Source: an uncultured beta proteobacterium (GTDB lineage: Bacteria; Pseudomonadota; Gammaproteobacteria; Burkholderiales; Burkholderiaceae). From it: 16,975 nt of DNA. This document shows positions 8,332 to 14,608 of the stretch, piece by piece (the first letter of the stretch is position 1; the number at the start of each line of letters is the position of its first letter). Below the pieces are notes generated by a model, which saw nothing but the letters and a program-made list of their open reading frames with translations, searched no databases and was not told the DNA's origin. Location: contig CAJAFJ010000486.1 of the NCBI GenBank assembly GCA_903938955.1, positions 1-16,975 of the forward strand, in the 5' to 3' direction. Position numbers and translations under genes: made by a program.

Positions 8332-8363
8332 GCGAACCGTTTTGCGGCGTGGCCGCCTCTTAG
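8332..8363 (+). promoter_or_regulatory. ECF-type promoter of the cytochrome/thioredoxin/sigma operon
   Basis: GCGAACC (8332-8338), 15 nt, then CGCCTCTTAG (8354-8363), identical in both boxes and spacing to the leftward promoter. The transcript would start near 8370, about 20 nt before the ATG at 8390. Since the operon encodes an ECF sigma factor, self-activation is likely. Confidence 0.65.
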
Positions 8364-8389
8364 CCGTTAACCACCCTGAAAGGACCACC

Positions 8390-8845
8390 ATGACCAAACC
8401 CTTATTGATCCGGTTGACGCCACTGATCGCCGCGTTCGCCCTTGCCGCGCCCCTGGCTTTCGCCGCAGACGACTCGGGCGCCTCGCCGGGCGCCCAAATC
8501 ACCCGCCCGGCAGGGTACAAACCCATCGCCGGAGACGCCAAGCTGGGCGAGAAACTGTTCAACGACACCCAACTTTCCACCAACGGCATGGCCTGCGCCA
8601 CCTGCCACGCCAACCATGGCGCGTTTCAGGCCAGCTTCGCCAAACCCTATCCGCACACGGTTCAAATGGCCCAGGAGCAACTGGGTCGCAAATCAGTGCA
8701 TCTGGACGAAATGATCCAAGCCTGCATGGTGATGCCCATGGCAGCGAAACCGCTGCCATGGGACTCCAAGGCGCTTGCAGCGCTCGTGGCCTACGTCCAG
8801 ATTCAGCAAAAGTCTTTCAAACCTTCCGCACTTTCAACCAACTAG
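8390..8845 (+). CDS. Periplasmic monohaem c-type cytochrome
   Basis: This is an exported electron carrier of 151 aa. Residues 1-25 form a Sec signal ending in AFA, followed by a short Pro/Gly-rich linker. One haem attachment site is present, CATCH at 69-73. The sixth ligand is probably Met115 or Met117 in ACMVMPM. The C-terminal helix ALAALVAYVQIQQ is typical of class I cytochrome c; it is vaguely SoxX-like. The ATG at 8390 is chosen for the signal peptide and the AAGGA five bases upstream; an in-frame start at 8330 would lie upstream of the promoter. It is the first gene of a five-gene operon, 10 nt before the thioredoxin gene, and shares its promoter type with the Cys-rich peptide. Its partner could be the thiol system or a respiratory oxidase. 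Confidence 0.85.
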   Translation: MTKPLLIRLTPLIAAFALAAPLAFAADDSGASPGAQITRPAGYKPIAGDAKLGEKLFNDTQLSTNGMACATCHANHGAFQASFAKPYPHTVQMAQEQLGRKSVHLDEMIQACMVMPMAAKPLPWDSKALAALVAYVQIQQKSFKPSALSTN

Positions 8846-8855
8846 GAGATACCCC

Positions 8856-9242
8856 ATGACCTTCACTAAATCTGCGCTTCTGCTTGCCCTGTCCGCCATG
8901 GCCTCGCTGGCCCTGGCTGGTGACATCAAGCCGTTCAACCAAAAGGACTTCGACCAGCTGACCAGTGCAGGCAAACCGGTCGTGCTCGACATCAGCGCGA
9001 CGTGGTGCCCGACCTGCAAGGCGCAAAAGCCCATCCTTGATGGCCTGATGCAGCAACCCGCCTACCAAGACGTGACCTTGATGACGATCGATTTCGATAC
9101 CAACAAGCCCACGCTCAAAAAGTACAAGGTCACCATGCAAAGCACGCTGGTCGCCTTCAAGGGCGCGAAGGAAGTCGGCCGTTCTGTCGGCGACACCACG
9201 CCTGACGGCATCGAAGGGCTGATCCGGAAGACGCTCAACTGA
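8856..9242 (+). CDS. Exported thioredoxin-like protein
   Basis: This is a periplasmic thiol-disulfide protein of 128 aa. The signal peptide (1-21) ends in LALA. The thioredoxin fold follows, with WCPTC at residues 50-54 (Cys51 and Cys54), a central IDFDTNKPTLKKYKV strand-helix and the MQSTLVAFKGAKEVG strand region, where the usual cis-Pro is replaced by a Ser-Thr context. It resembles the C-terminal thioredoxin domain of DsbD. GGAG sits 7 nt before the ATG at 8856; longer reading into the cytochrome gene lacks a signal peptide. Its TGA overlaps the ATG of the CcdA-like gene by one base (TGATG), so the two are coupled. Together they look like a split DsbD: membrane carrier plus periplasmic thioredoxin. 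The target is plausibly the Cys-rich peptide or the cytochrome. Confidence 0.85.
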   Translation: MTFTKSALLLALSAMASLALAGDIKPFNQKDFDQLTSAGKPVVLDISATWCPTCKAQKPILDGLMQQPAYQDVTLMTIDFDTNKPTLKKYKVTMQSTLVAFKGAKEVGRSVGDTTPDGIEGLIRKTLN

Positions 9243-9970
9243 TGGAATTCGGACTCGGCTCCTACGGGTTCGGCTTGCTGGCGGGGCTTCTCTCGACGCT
9301 CTCGCCGTGCGTGCTCCCCATCATCCCTATCTTGCTGGGATCGGCGACCCACGCCCACCCCCGGGCGCCCTTGGCTTTGGCCGGGGGGCTTGCCATTTCC
9401 TACGCCCTGATCGGCACGGCGCTCGCATGGGCCGGGTCAGCTTTGGACCTGGACACCTCGATATTCCGCCATGTTGGTGCTGTCATCCTTGGCCTGCTCG
9501 GCATGGTTTTGATGTCGACCAGCTTGCAACAACGCTTCGCCTCGGCCACCTCAGGCATGGGCGACGCCGGCAACAATCTCATCTCGCGCATGCCGCTGGA
9601 TGGTCTTGGCGGCCAGTTCGCCATGGGCCTGGTGCTGGGTGTCGTATGGAGTCCTTGCGTTGGGCCCACCTTGGGCGCAGCCGTCGTTCTGGCCAGCCAA
9701 GGCTCGCAGCTGCCGCAAGTCGCCTTGCTGATGGGCGTTTTCGGCATCGGCGCGGCCCTGCCCGTGGTCGCCCTCGCGTATGTCTCACGTGGCGCCATGA
9801 TGAAGATGCGCGGCAAGCTCATGCAAGCGGGCAAGACCGGCAAGATGCTGCTGGGGGCGATCATGATCGGCCTCGCCGCCATGATTTTGTCGGGCGCTGA
9901 CAAACCTATGGAAGCCTGGCTGGTCGAACATTCCCCCGCCTGGCTCACGACATTGACAACCCGCTTTTAA
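9242..9970 (+). CDS. CcdA/DsbD-family membrane electron transporter
   Basis: This integral inner-membrane protein of 242 aa has about six helices and passes reducing equivalents from cytosolic thioredoxin to periplasmic thiol proteins. The two redox Cys stand in the family's paired motifs: LSPCVLPI (Cys23) in helix 1 and WSPCVGPT (Cys139) in helix 4. Its length matches CcdA. The start codon overlaps the stop of the exported thioredoxin gene (TGATG). The last ~25 residues are a short tail ending in periplasm or cytosol; topology was not worked out. CcdA proteins usually serve cytochrome c maturation, but no ccs or ccm genes are here, so a dedicated role in this stress operon is more likely. 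The cytochrome c in the same operon needs reduced haem-binding Cys, which is an alternative reason for the gene. Confidence 0.88.
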   Translation: MEFGLGSYGFGLLAGLLSTLSPCVLPIIPILLGSATHAHPRAPLALAGGLAISYALIGTALAWAGSALDLDTSIFRHVGAVILGLLGMVLMSTSLQQRFASATSGMGDAGNNLISRMPLDGLGGQFAMGLVLGVVWSPCVGPTLGAAVVLASQGSQLPQVALLMGVFGIGAALPVVALAYVSRGAMMKMRGKLMQAGKTGKMLLGAIMIGLAAMILSGADKPMEAWLVEHSPAWLTTLTTRF

Positions 9971-9988
9971 CATGCAGGAACTTAAACC

Positions 9989-10546
9989 ATGACCGTCACC
10001 GGGATCGAGCGAGACAATCTGATCTTCGCCGCGCAAACAGGCGATTCCGCCGCCATCGGGCGTTTGCTGACCGTCTGCCAATCTGACGCGCGACGCTACG
10101 CCCGCCGGCATTGCCAAGTCAGCGACGTGGACGATGCCGTCCAGGAGTCGCTCCTGGTCATCTCGCGCAAGGTGCATGGCCTCAAGGCCGCTGCCGCTTT
10201 TTCTTCCTGGCTTTTTACCGTCATCAAACGTGAATGCCGCAAGCTGGAGCGGGCCATGTTCCGTCACGATCCGCTGGATGACGATTTGGACGAGCATCAG
10301 CTCGCGAGCAAAAGCGACAACGATTTGCGCATCGACTTGGCCGCCGCCCTCGAATCGCTGCCCGCTCATTACCTTGAAGTGGTGCTGCTGCGCGACTTCG
10401 AGGAATTGACCATTGCCGAGATGGCCGAGCGCCTTGGCGAACAGCCTGGCGCCATCAAGAGCCGCCTGCACCGGGCACGCGAACTGGTGCGGGAATATAT
10501 GATCGGCCCACCCTCCGTCACCAAAAATCAGCAGGAAATCCAATGA
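9989..10546 (+). CDS. ECF-family RNA polymerase sigma factor
   Basis: This is a regulator of 185 aa with only the sigma2 and sigma4 regions. Sigma2 covers about residues 13-90 (DVDDAVQESLLVISRK, then FSSWLFTVIKRECRKLER). The linker is acidic (DPLDDDLDEHQ). Sigma4 covers about 115-172 with LPAHYLEVVLLRDFEELT and the helix-turn-helix IAEMAERLGEQPGAIKSRLHRARE. AGGA lies 8 nt before the ATG; the gene is 18 nt after ccdA. Its TGA overlaps the next ATG (ATGA). No anti-sigma gene with a zinc-binding or membrane domain lies beside it, so its control must come from elsewhere or from transcription alone. It most likely recognises the twin GCGAACC/CGCCTCTTAG promoters at 8190-8363 and so drives its own operon. 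Confidence 0.92.
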   Translation: MTVTGIERDNLIFAAQTGDSAAIGRLLTVCQSDARRYARRHCQVSDVDDAVQESLLVISRKVHGLKAAAAFSSWLFTVIKRECRKLERAMFRHDPLDDDLDEHQLASKSDNDLRIDLAAALESLPAHYLEVVLLRDFEELTIAEMAERLGEQPGAIKSRLHRARELVREYMIGPPSVTKNQQEIQ

Positions 10547-11091
10547 CTCCTCAACCCCTCATGCCCCGCCAGGCCGTTCCCGCACTGGACGTGGCCACTC
10601 TCGACGGTGGCCGCTATGTTCTTGGCGCCGCGCCTGCCGGCCAATTTGACCTCGTGGTCTTCTACCGTGGCTTGCACTGTCCCATTTGCGCCAAATACCT
10701 GTTGGAACTCGAACGCCTCGCGCCCGAGTTTCACAAACGTGGCGTCAACCTGATCGCCATCAGCAGCGACGACGCCGAGCGGGGCAAGAAAATGGCCGAC
10801 AAGGTCAGCGCCAGTGGCGTGACGTTCGGCTACGGTCTGGGCCTGCCAGCTGCGCGGATGTGGGGTCTTTACATCAGCGCGGGGCGCGGACTCACATCTA
10901 TTGGCATTGAGGAGCCTGCCCTGTTCAGCGAGCCGGGCGTTTTTCTGATCAGGCCGGATGGCACGCTTTACTATGGCTCGACACAAACCATGCCGTTTGC
11001 GCGCCCGCAGTTTCAAGACCTTTTGGGGGCCATCGATTTTGCGATTGCCAAAGACTATCCGGCCCGGGGCGAGTACACCGGACCGGTCTGA
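10543..11091 (+). CDS. Peroxiredoxin-like (AhpC/TSA-type) redoxin
   Basis: This is a cytosolic thioredoxin-fold protein of 182 aa of the peroxiredoxin-like kind. The active site FYRGLHCPICAKYL carries Cys46 and Cys49, in place of the T-x-x-C of true peroxiredoxins. Other family features are the LIAISSDDAERGKKMADK segment and PGVFLIRPDGTLYYG. There is no signal peptide or membrane helix. The start overlaps the sigma factor's stop by four bases (ATGA), so it is translated with it. A role in detoxifying peroxides or in thiol exchange is likely; acting as a redox partner or sensor for the sigma factor is possible but unproven. It ends the operon, 25 nt before the convergent HD-GYP gene, and no terminator hairpin is visible in between. 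Confidence 0.88.
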   Translation: MTPQPLMPRQAVPALDVATLDGGRYVLGAAPAGQFDLVVFYRGLHCPICAKYLLELERLAPEFHKRGVNLIAISSDDAERGKKMADKVSASGVTFGYGLGLPAARMWGLYISAGRGLTSIGIEEPALFSEPGVFLIRPDGTLYYGSTQTMPFARPQFQDLLGAIDFAIAKDYPARGEYTGPV

Positions 11092-11116
11092 AACAAAGCC
11101 ACGTGGTGCAGGTGTC

Positions 11117-12016
11117 TCAAACGAGCAAGGCACGGGCAGAAGACCGCACCGTATCCGCGATGACATCGCGGTCAACCCGGGGCGCCAAATCTTTTGGCAA
11201 GCCGGTTTTCCCAGTGGGGTTCAGGCTGATCCGCCCGGCGGCGGTGTGCGTTGCGTATTCACCGGTGCAGGCGGGGCAATACAAGTTCATGCCTTCGCGG
11301 TGCGAACGCTGGACGACGATGGTGGGGCCGCACACCAGGCATGACTGCAGTGGAATCCCCGCATCACTGTGACCCACGATGTGATTCAACTCACCCGCCT
11401 GGCCCAGTTCGATAAATTGCTCACCCATGGCGCGGTCAAACTGGGTGCCTAAATTCTGTTGAAGGATGGACAGCGCCTGGGCAACTGGCATGCCCTTGCG
11501 GTAGGGGCGCGTACTGGTCATGGCATCAAAGGCATCGCAGATGCCGACGATCCTCGCATCGACCGAGATGTCGGCACCGGCAAGCCCACGGGGATAGCCC
11601 TTGCCATCCGGGGTCTCATGGTGCGCACGAATCGCTTCTTCAGCCAACTTGGCCAAGGGATGGCTGGCCAACATGCGCCAGCCCACGTCTGGATGGGTCT
11701 TGATGACCGCATATTCATCCTCAGTCAAGCGGTCTTTCTTGCCCAGGATGTGGTCCGGAACACTGATCTTGCCGAGATCGTGAAGGAAGGCTCCCACCGT
11801 AATGCGAGAGATGTCCTGGGCGACCAAACCGGCACGATGGGCCAACAAATTTGAAAATTGAGAGACACGCCACAAATGGCCCCCGGTATACGGGTCTCTG
11901 GCCTCAACCATCCAAGCCATGACCAGCAGGGAGCTCAACAAGTCTTCCTGATGGCGAAGTTGCTGGTTTGAATCGTCTGCACCCAGCAGGCCCTTGATGG
12001 TACTTAGCAAACTCAA
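11117..12016 (-). CDS. HD-GYP domain protein with C-terminal CxxC/CxxC segment
   Basis: This is a likely cyclic-di-GMP phosphodiesterase or a degenerate relative, 299 aa and cytosolic. The HD-GYP domain spans about 25-205: HD at 79-80 in AFLHDLGKI, then HHETPDGKGYPRGL (132-144) with the GYP triplet, and DAFDAMTSTRPYRKG (161-175). Catalytic metal ligands seem intact. After it, CLVCGP (226-231) and YCPAC (246-250) form a pair of CxxC motifs, probably a zinc ribbon, which is unusual. There is no receiver domain; the N-terminus is a short helix. The TTG start at 12016 is backed by AGGAG eight bases upstream; ATG alternatives lie inside the domain. It is divergent from the ArgP-like regulator and convergent with the redoxin. 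Confidence 0.88.
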   Translation of the reverse strand: MSLLSTIKGLLGADDSNQQLRHQEDLLSSLLVMAWMVEARDPYTGGHLWRVSQFSNLLAHRAGLVAQDISRITVGAFLHDLGKISVPDHILGKKDRLTEDEYAVIKTHPDVGWRMLASHPLAKLAEEAIRAHHETPDGKGYPRGLAGADISVDARIVGICDAFDAMTSTRPYRKGMPVAQALSILQQNLGTQFDRAMGEQFIELGQAGELNHIVGHSDAGIPLQSCLVCGPTIVVQRSHREGMNLYCPACTGEYATHTAAGRISLNPTGKTGLPKDLAPRVDRDVIADTVRSSARALLV

Positions 12017-12263
12017 ATTGGGTTCTCCTGATGGACGCTGCGACTATTAATGGGTCAGATTAACACTCTTTTTCTTACACAGTAACCCAGCATTGAGTGA
12101 CGATGACATGAGCCGCCGCGCAGTCAACTCGCCACGGGCCCCTGCCCAGCTTGGGGCGAAACAGCAGCGGGGCATCGCGGTGGGCTCCAGGTTCGCCGGC
12201 GCTGTAAAAAGTAGGATTAAACTTTCTGCGAAATCATAAGTTGATCTACTTTAGGCGGTGTTC
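12017..12263. other. Intergenic region between divergent HD-GYP and LysR genes
   Basis: This 247-bp gap holds the promoters of both neighbours. The right part (about 12200-12255) is AT-rich and is the likely site of the LysR gene's promoter and autoregulation. On the minus strand at 12070-12081 there is a 12-mer, TGTGTAAGAAAA, also found at 8281. I see no convincing sigma-70 pair or RNA gene. Confidence 0.4.
12025..12029 (-). promoter_or_regulatory. Ribosome site selecting the TTG start of the HD-GYP gene
   Basis: AGGAG on the minus strand lies 8 nt before TTG (12014-12016). This supports the rare start codon over any internal ATG. Confidence 0.6.
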
Positions 12264-13178
12264 ATGAGTACTTTCGATCCCAACGCGCTGGAGTGCCTGG
12301 CCGCCATTGTGGAAGAGGGCGGTTTTGAACGCGCGGCGGTGCGGCTGTCCATCACCCAATCGGCGGTGTCGCAACGTTTGCGCTCGCTGGAGGTGCAGGT
12401 GGGCACGGTGCTGATTGTGCGCAGCCGCCCGCTCAAGGCGACATCAGCCGGGCGGCTGCTGCTCAAACACGCCATGCAGATGCGCTTGCTGCGGGCCGAT
12501 CTGGAACGCGATCTGAAAGACTTGGCGCCTGGGGCGGCGGGCAGTGGCCGCGATGAGGAGCGGATTTCGATTGCCATCAATGCCGACAGCATTGCCACCT
12601 GGGCCTTGCCCGCCTTGAGCTCGCTGGCGCGTCAAGGTTTGGGGCTGGAGATCATCACCGACGACCAGGATTTCACCCACGACTGGCTGCGCGAAGGCCA
12701 GGTGCTGGGTTGTGTCACCACGCTCAAACAGGCCTTGCGCAGCTGCAAAATGGTGCCGCTGGGGGCCATGCGCTATGTGGCCGTGGCAGAGGCGGGCTAT
12801 GCCCGTGAGCATTGTCCGGGGGGCTTGTCGCCGCACAATTTTCGCTCGGTGCCGTTTGTCGCCTTTAACCGCAAAGACGATTTGCAGTCCGAATTTGTTG
12901 GCCGGGCGTTCAAGCTCAAGCATGTGGCTTTGAGCCAGTTGTATGTGCCCAGTTCTGAAGGCCAGGTGCGCGCGGTGCTGGCCGGCTGGGGCGTCAGCGT
13001 GCTGCCCGAGTTGAAGGTGCGCGAGCATCTGCAAAGTGGGCAGCTGGTGGACATTGCCCCGGGCAACGCTTTGCCGGTAGAGCTTTACTGGCATTGCTGG
13101 AATCTTGATTCGGCGGGGCTGGATGCGTTGACGGCCGCTTTGATCGCCGCCGCCGCGGTGGCGCTGAATCCCCGTTAA
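12264..13178 (+). CDS. argP: LysR-family regulator, ArgP (IciA)-like
   Basis: This is a transcription regulator of 304 aa. The N-terminal winged helix-turn-helix covers about 1-65 (LECLAAIVEEGGFERAAVRL, then SITQSAVSQRLRSLE), followed by the periplasmic-binding-protein-like effector domain. The overall pattern, including WALPALSSLARQGLGLEI, the DDQDFTHDWLREGQVLGCVT segment and the C-terminal YWHCWNLDSAGLDAL, matches ArgP, which in other bacteria senses lysine/arginine and controls argO/lysE export genes. No lysE or argO lies next to it in this window. ATG at 12264 is preferred to GTG at 12258 because of the family's start; the ribosome site (AGGCGG, 12253-12258) is only fair. Its stop overlaps that of the convergent universal stress gene in GTTAAC. 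Confidence 0.8.
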   Translation: MSTFDPNALECLAAIVEEGGFERAAVRLSITQSAVSQRLRSLEVQVGTVLIVRSRPLKATSAGRLLLKHAMQMRLLRADLERDLKDLAPGAAGSGRDEERISIAINADSIATWALPALSSLARQGLGLEIITDDQDFTHDWLREGQVLGCVTTLKQALRSCKMVPLGAMRYVAVAEAGYAREHCPGGLSPHNFRSVPFVAFNRKDDLQSEFVGRAFKLKHVALSQLYVPSSEGQVRAVLAGWGVSVLPELKVREHLQSGQLVDIAPGNALPVELYWHCWNLDSAGLDALTAALIAAAAVALNPR

Positions 13179-13594
13179 CGCACCAGCAGCACTGGCACTT
13201 TGCAGTGCGCCAGTACCTGGGTCGCGACCGAGCCCATCACCAGGTTCACCAGTGTGCCGTGGCCGTGCGAGCCCATGACGATCAGGTCGAACTTTTCGTC
13301 TTCTGCCATCTGGGCAATGGTTTCACCGGCATGACCGGTTTTCCAACTGGATTTGGCATCGATGCCGTGGCGCAGCAAGAACTCGCACACGGGTGCCAGC
13401 ACTTTTTCCGCCTCTTCCAGGTAGTATGTATTGACGACTTCCTTGCCAACGGCAGCGCGTGCCCGCGGTGGCAACACGGGCTGCACCGTGAAGACCGAGT
13501 ACTCGTTGCCCTGGCTCAGCAGGTCATGCGTTGTCAGGTAAGCCAGCATTTTTTTGGTGAAGGGGCTGCCATCCACGGCGAGAAGAATCTTCAT
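13175..13594 (-). CDS. Universal stress protein, UspA family
   Basis: This is a cytosolic stress protein of 139 aa with a single Usp domain, usual length. The N-terminal KILLAVDGSPFTKKML strand carries the conserved Asp, and the ATP-binding motif GxxGxG-9x-G(S/T) is present as MGSHGHGTLVNLVMGSVA (about 105-123), so it likely binds ATP. The terminal strand KVPVLLVR is typical. AGGAG lies upstream of the ATG at 13594. It converges with the ArgP-like gene and the two TAA stops share bases within GTTAAC, leaving no room for a terminator between them, so transcripts must overlap. The precise role is unknown; related proteins help in starvation or oxidative stress. Confidence 0.92.
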   Translation of the reverse strand: MKILLAVDGSPFTKKMLAYLTTHDLLSQGNEYSVFTVQPVLPPRARAAVGKEVVNTYYLEEAEKVLAPVCEFLLRHGIDAKSSWKTGHAGETIAQMAEDEKFDLIVMGSHGHGTLVNLVMGSVATQVLAHCKVPVLLVR

Positions 13595-13699
13595 GAAAAC
13601 TCCTGTGTCAAAAGGTCAGTGTAAGCAGGATCATGGCCTTGCGGTTTGCCTGATGTCAAGTAATCCCGCCAGTCTGTGGGCTTGTTCTCCGGCCTGGTT
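13595..13699. other. Gap between metallophosphoesterase and Usp genes, with a doubtful small reading frame
   Basis: This 105-bp gap lies between two minus-strand genes. A frame on the minus strand, from the end of the metallophosphoesterase to an ATGA overlap with the Usp start, reads KPTDWRDYLTSGKPQGHD and looks protein-like. It has no ATG; only an in-frame TTG could open it, giving about 22 aa. It may be a remnant. No clear promoter or terminator is seen. Confidence 0.25.
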
Positions 13700-14566
13700 T
13701 TAAAGCTCGATGCAACTGGCAGGCTGAAACGCCGACTGCTCATTTTTGCGGGCGTAGCCCAAGGGGTTGGCGATGACGCGGCAGCCCGCGCTGACATACT
13801 GGCTGGGTGCGTGCAGGTGGCCGTGCAGCCAGAGTTGGGCTTGCGGCAGCAGGTGGTCCAGGGCGTTGCAAAACCCGGCCGTGCCGGGGGCGAGGCCGTA
13901 GCGTGGGTCGGCACTTTGGAGGCTGGGCGCAAAGTGCGTCACCACCACGGTGCGGCCGTCAAAGGGCGTGGCTAAAGCCTGGGTCAACCAGTCCTGGCAC
14001 ACCAGGGCCTGCTCGCGGATGGCGGGGGCCAGCATCGGCTCGCCGTGGCGCGTGCTGCCGGTTTTTTTCAGGTAATAGTTGGCGGCGCGAAACGCCTTGT
14101 CGCGGGCCTTGAGTTGCTGGGTCAGCAGCCCGGTGGGGGGCGTGCCGTAAGGTGTTTTGGCGTTGGTGTTCGACGGGGTCGCCGTCGGCGCGAGCGCGTC
14201 AAAGTCGGTCCACAAGGTGGTGCCGATAAAGCGCACCGGGGGCTGCAACGGGTCCGGCCAGGTGATGATTTCACGCTCCAGCCACTGGATGCCCAGGCGC
14301 GCGCAGGTGGCTCGCAGCCGGTCGTGGGCCCGGTCAAAGTCCAGCATGTCGTACTCGTGGTTGCCGGGCACGAAAAAGACCGGGGTCGGCCAGCCGTTGT
14401 GGGGTGAAAAACGGCCCAGGCCAAAATCGGTATCCATCAACAAAGAGCCCGGCTGGTAAGAGCCGACATCGCCCGCCAGCACCAGCAGGTCCGCGCCGGG
14501 GGCGGGCGTGGGCACCCAGGCCGGGTGGACTTCCAGATGCAGGTCGGACAGGAGTTGAATTTTCAT
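13700..14566 (-). CDS. Calcineurin-like metallophosphoesterase
   Basis: This is a cytosolic phosphoesterase of 288 aa. All motifs of the dinuclear metal site are present in order: SDLHLE (residues 7-12), LAGDVGS (30-36), PGNHEYD (about 67-73), VVTHFAPS (about 210) and LHGHLHAP (about 247). The middle, about 115-180, is a long insertion relative to the shortest members and includes a Pro/Thr-rich piece (TATPSNTNAKTPYGTPPTG) which is probably a loop. The substrate is not predictable from sequence. ATG at 14566 has no strong ribosome site (CAGCGC context). It lies 42 nt downstream of the LysR gene on the same strand and could be co-transcribed with it. Confidence 0.88.
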   Translation of the reverse strand: MKIQLLSDLHLEVHPAWVPTPAPGADLLVLAGDVGSYQPGSLLMDTDFGLGRFSPHNGWPTPVFFVPGNHEYDMLDFDRAHDRLRATCARLGIQWLEREIITWPDPLQPPVRFIGTTLWTDFDALAPTATPSNTNAKTPYGTPPTGLLTQQLKARDKAFRAANYYLKKTGSTRHGEPMLAPAIREQALVCQDWLTQALATPFDGRTVVVTHFAPSLQSADPRYGLAPGTAGFCNALDHLLPQAQLWLHGHLHAPSQYVSAGCRVIANPLGYARKNEQSAFQPASCIEL

Positions 14567-14608
14567 GCGCTGATTGTCTGTGCTGTTGGCCCCCGGGCGG
14601 GGCGGGCC

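Noticed and set aside
9785..10543. Minus-strand reading frame (252 aa) opposite ccdA and the sigma gene
   Set aside because: It spans two well-supported genes and has no family resemblance.
8390..10546. A cytochrome c biogenesis locus
   Set aside because: CcdA and thioredoxin fit, but no ccsB, resB or ccm genes are present and an ECF factor with a shared promoter points to a stress regulon.
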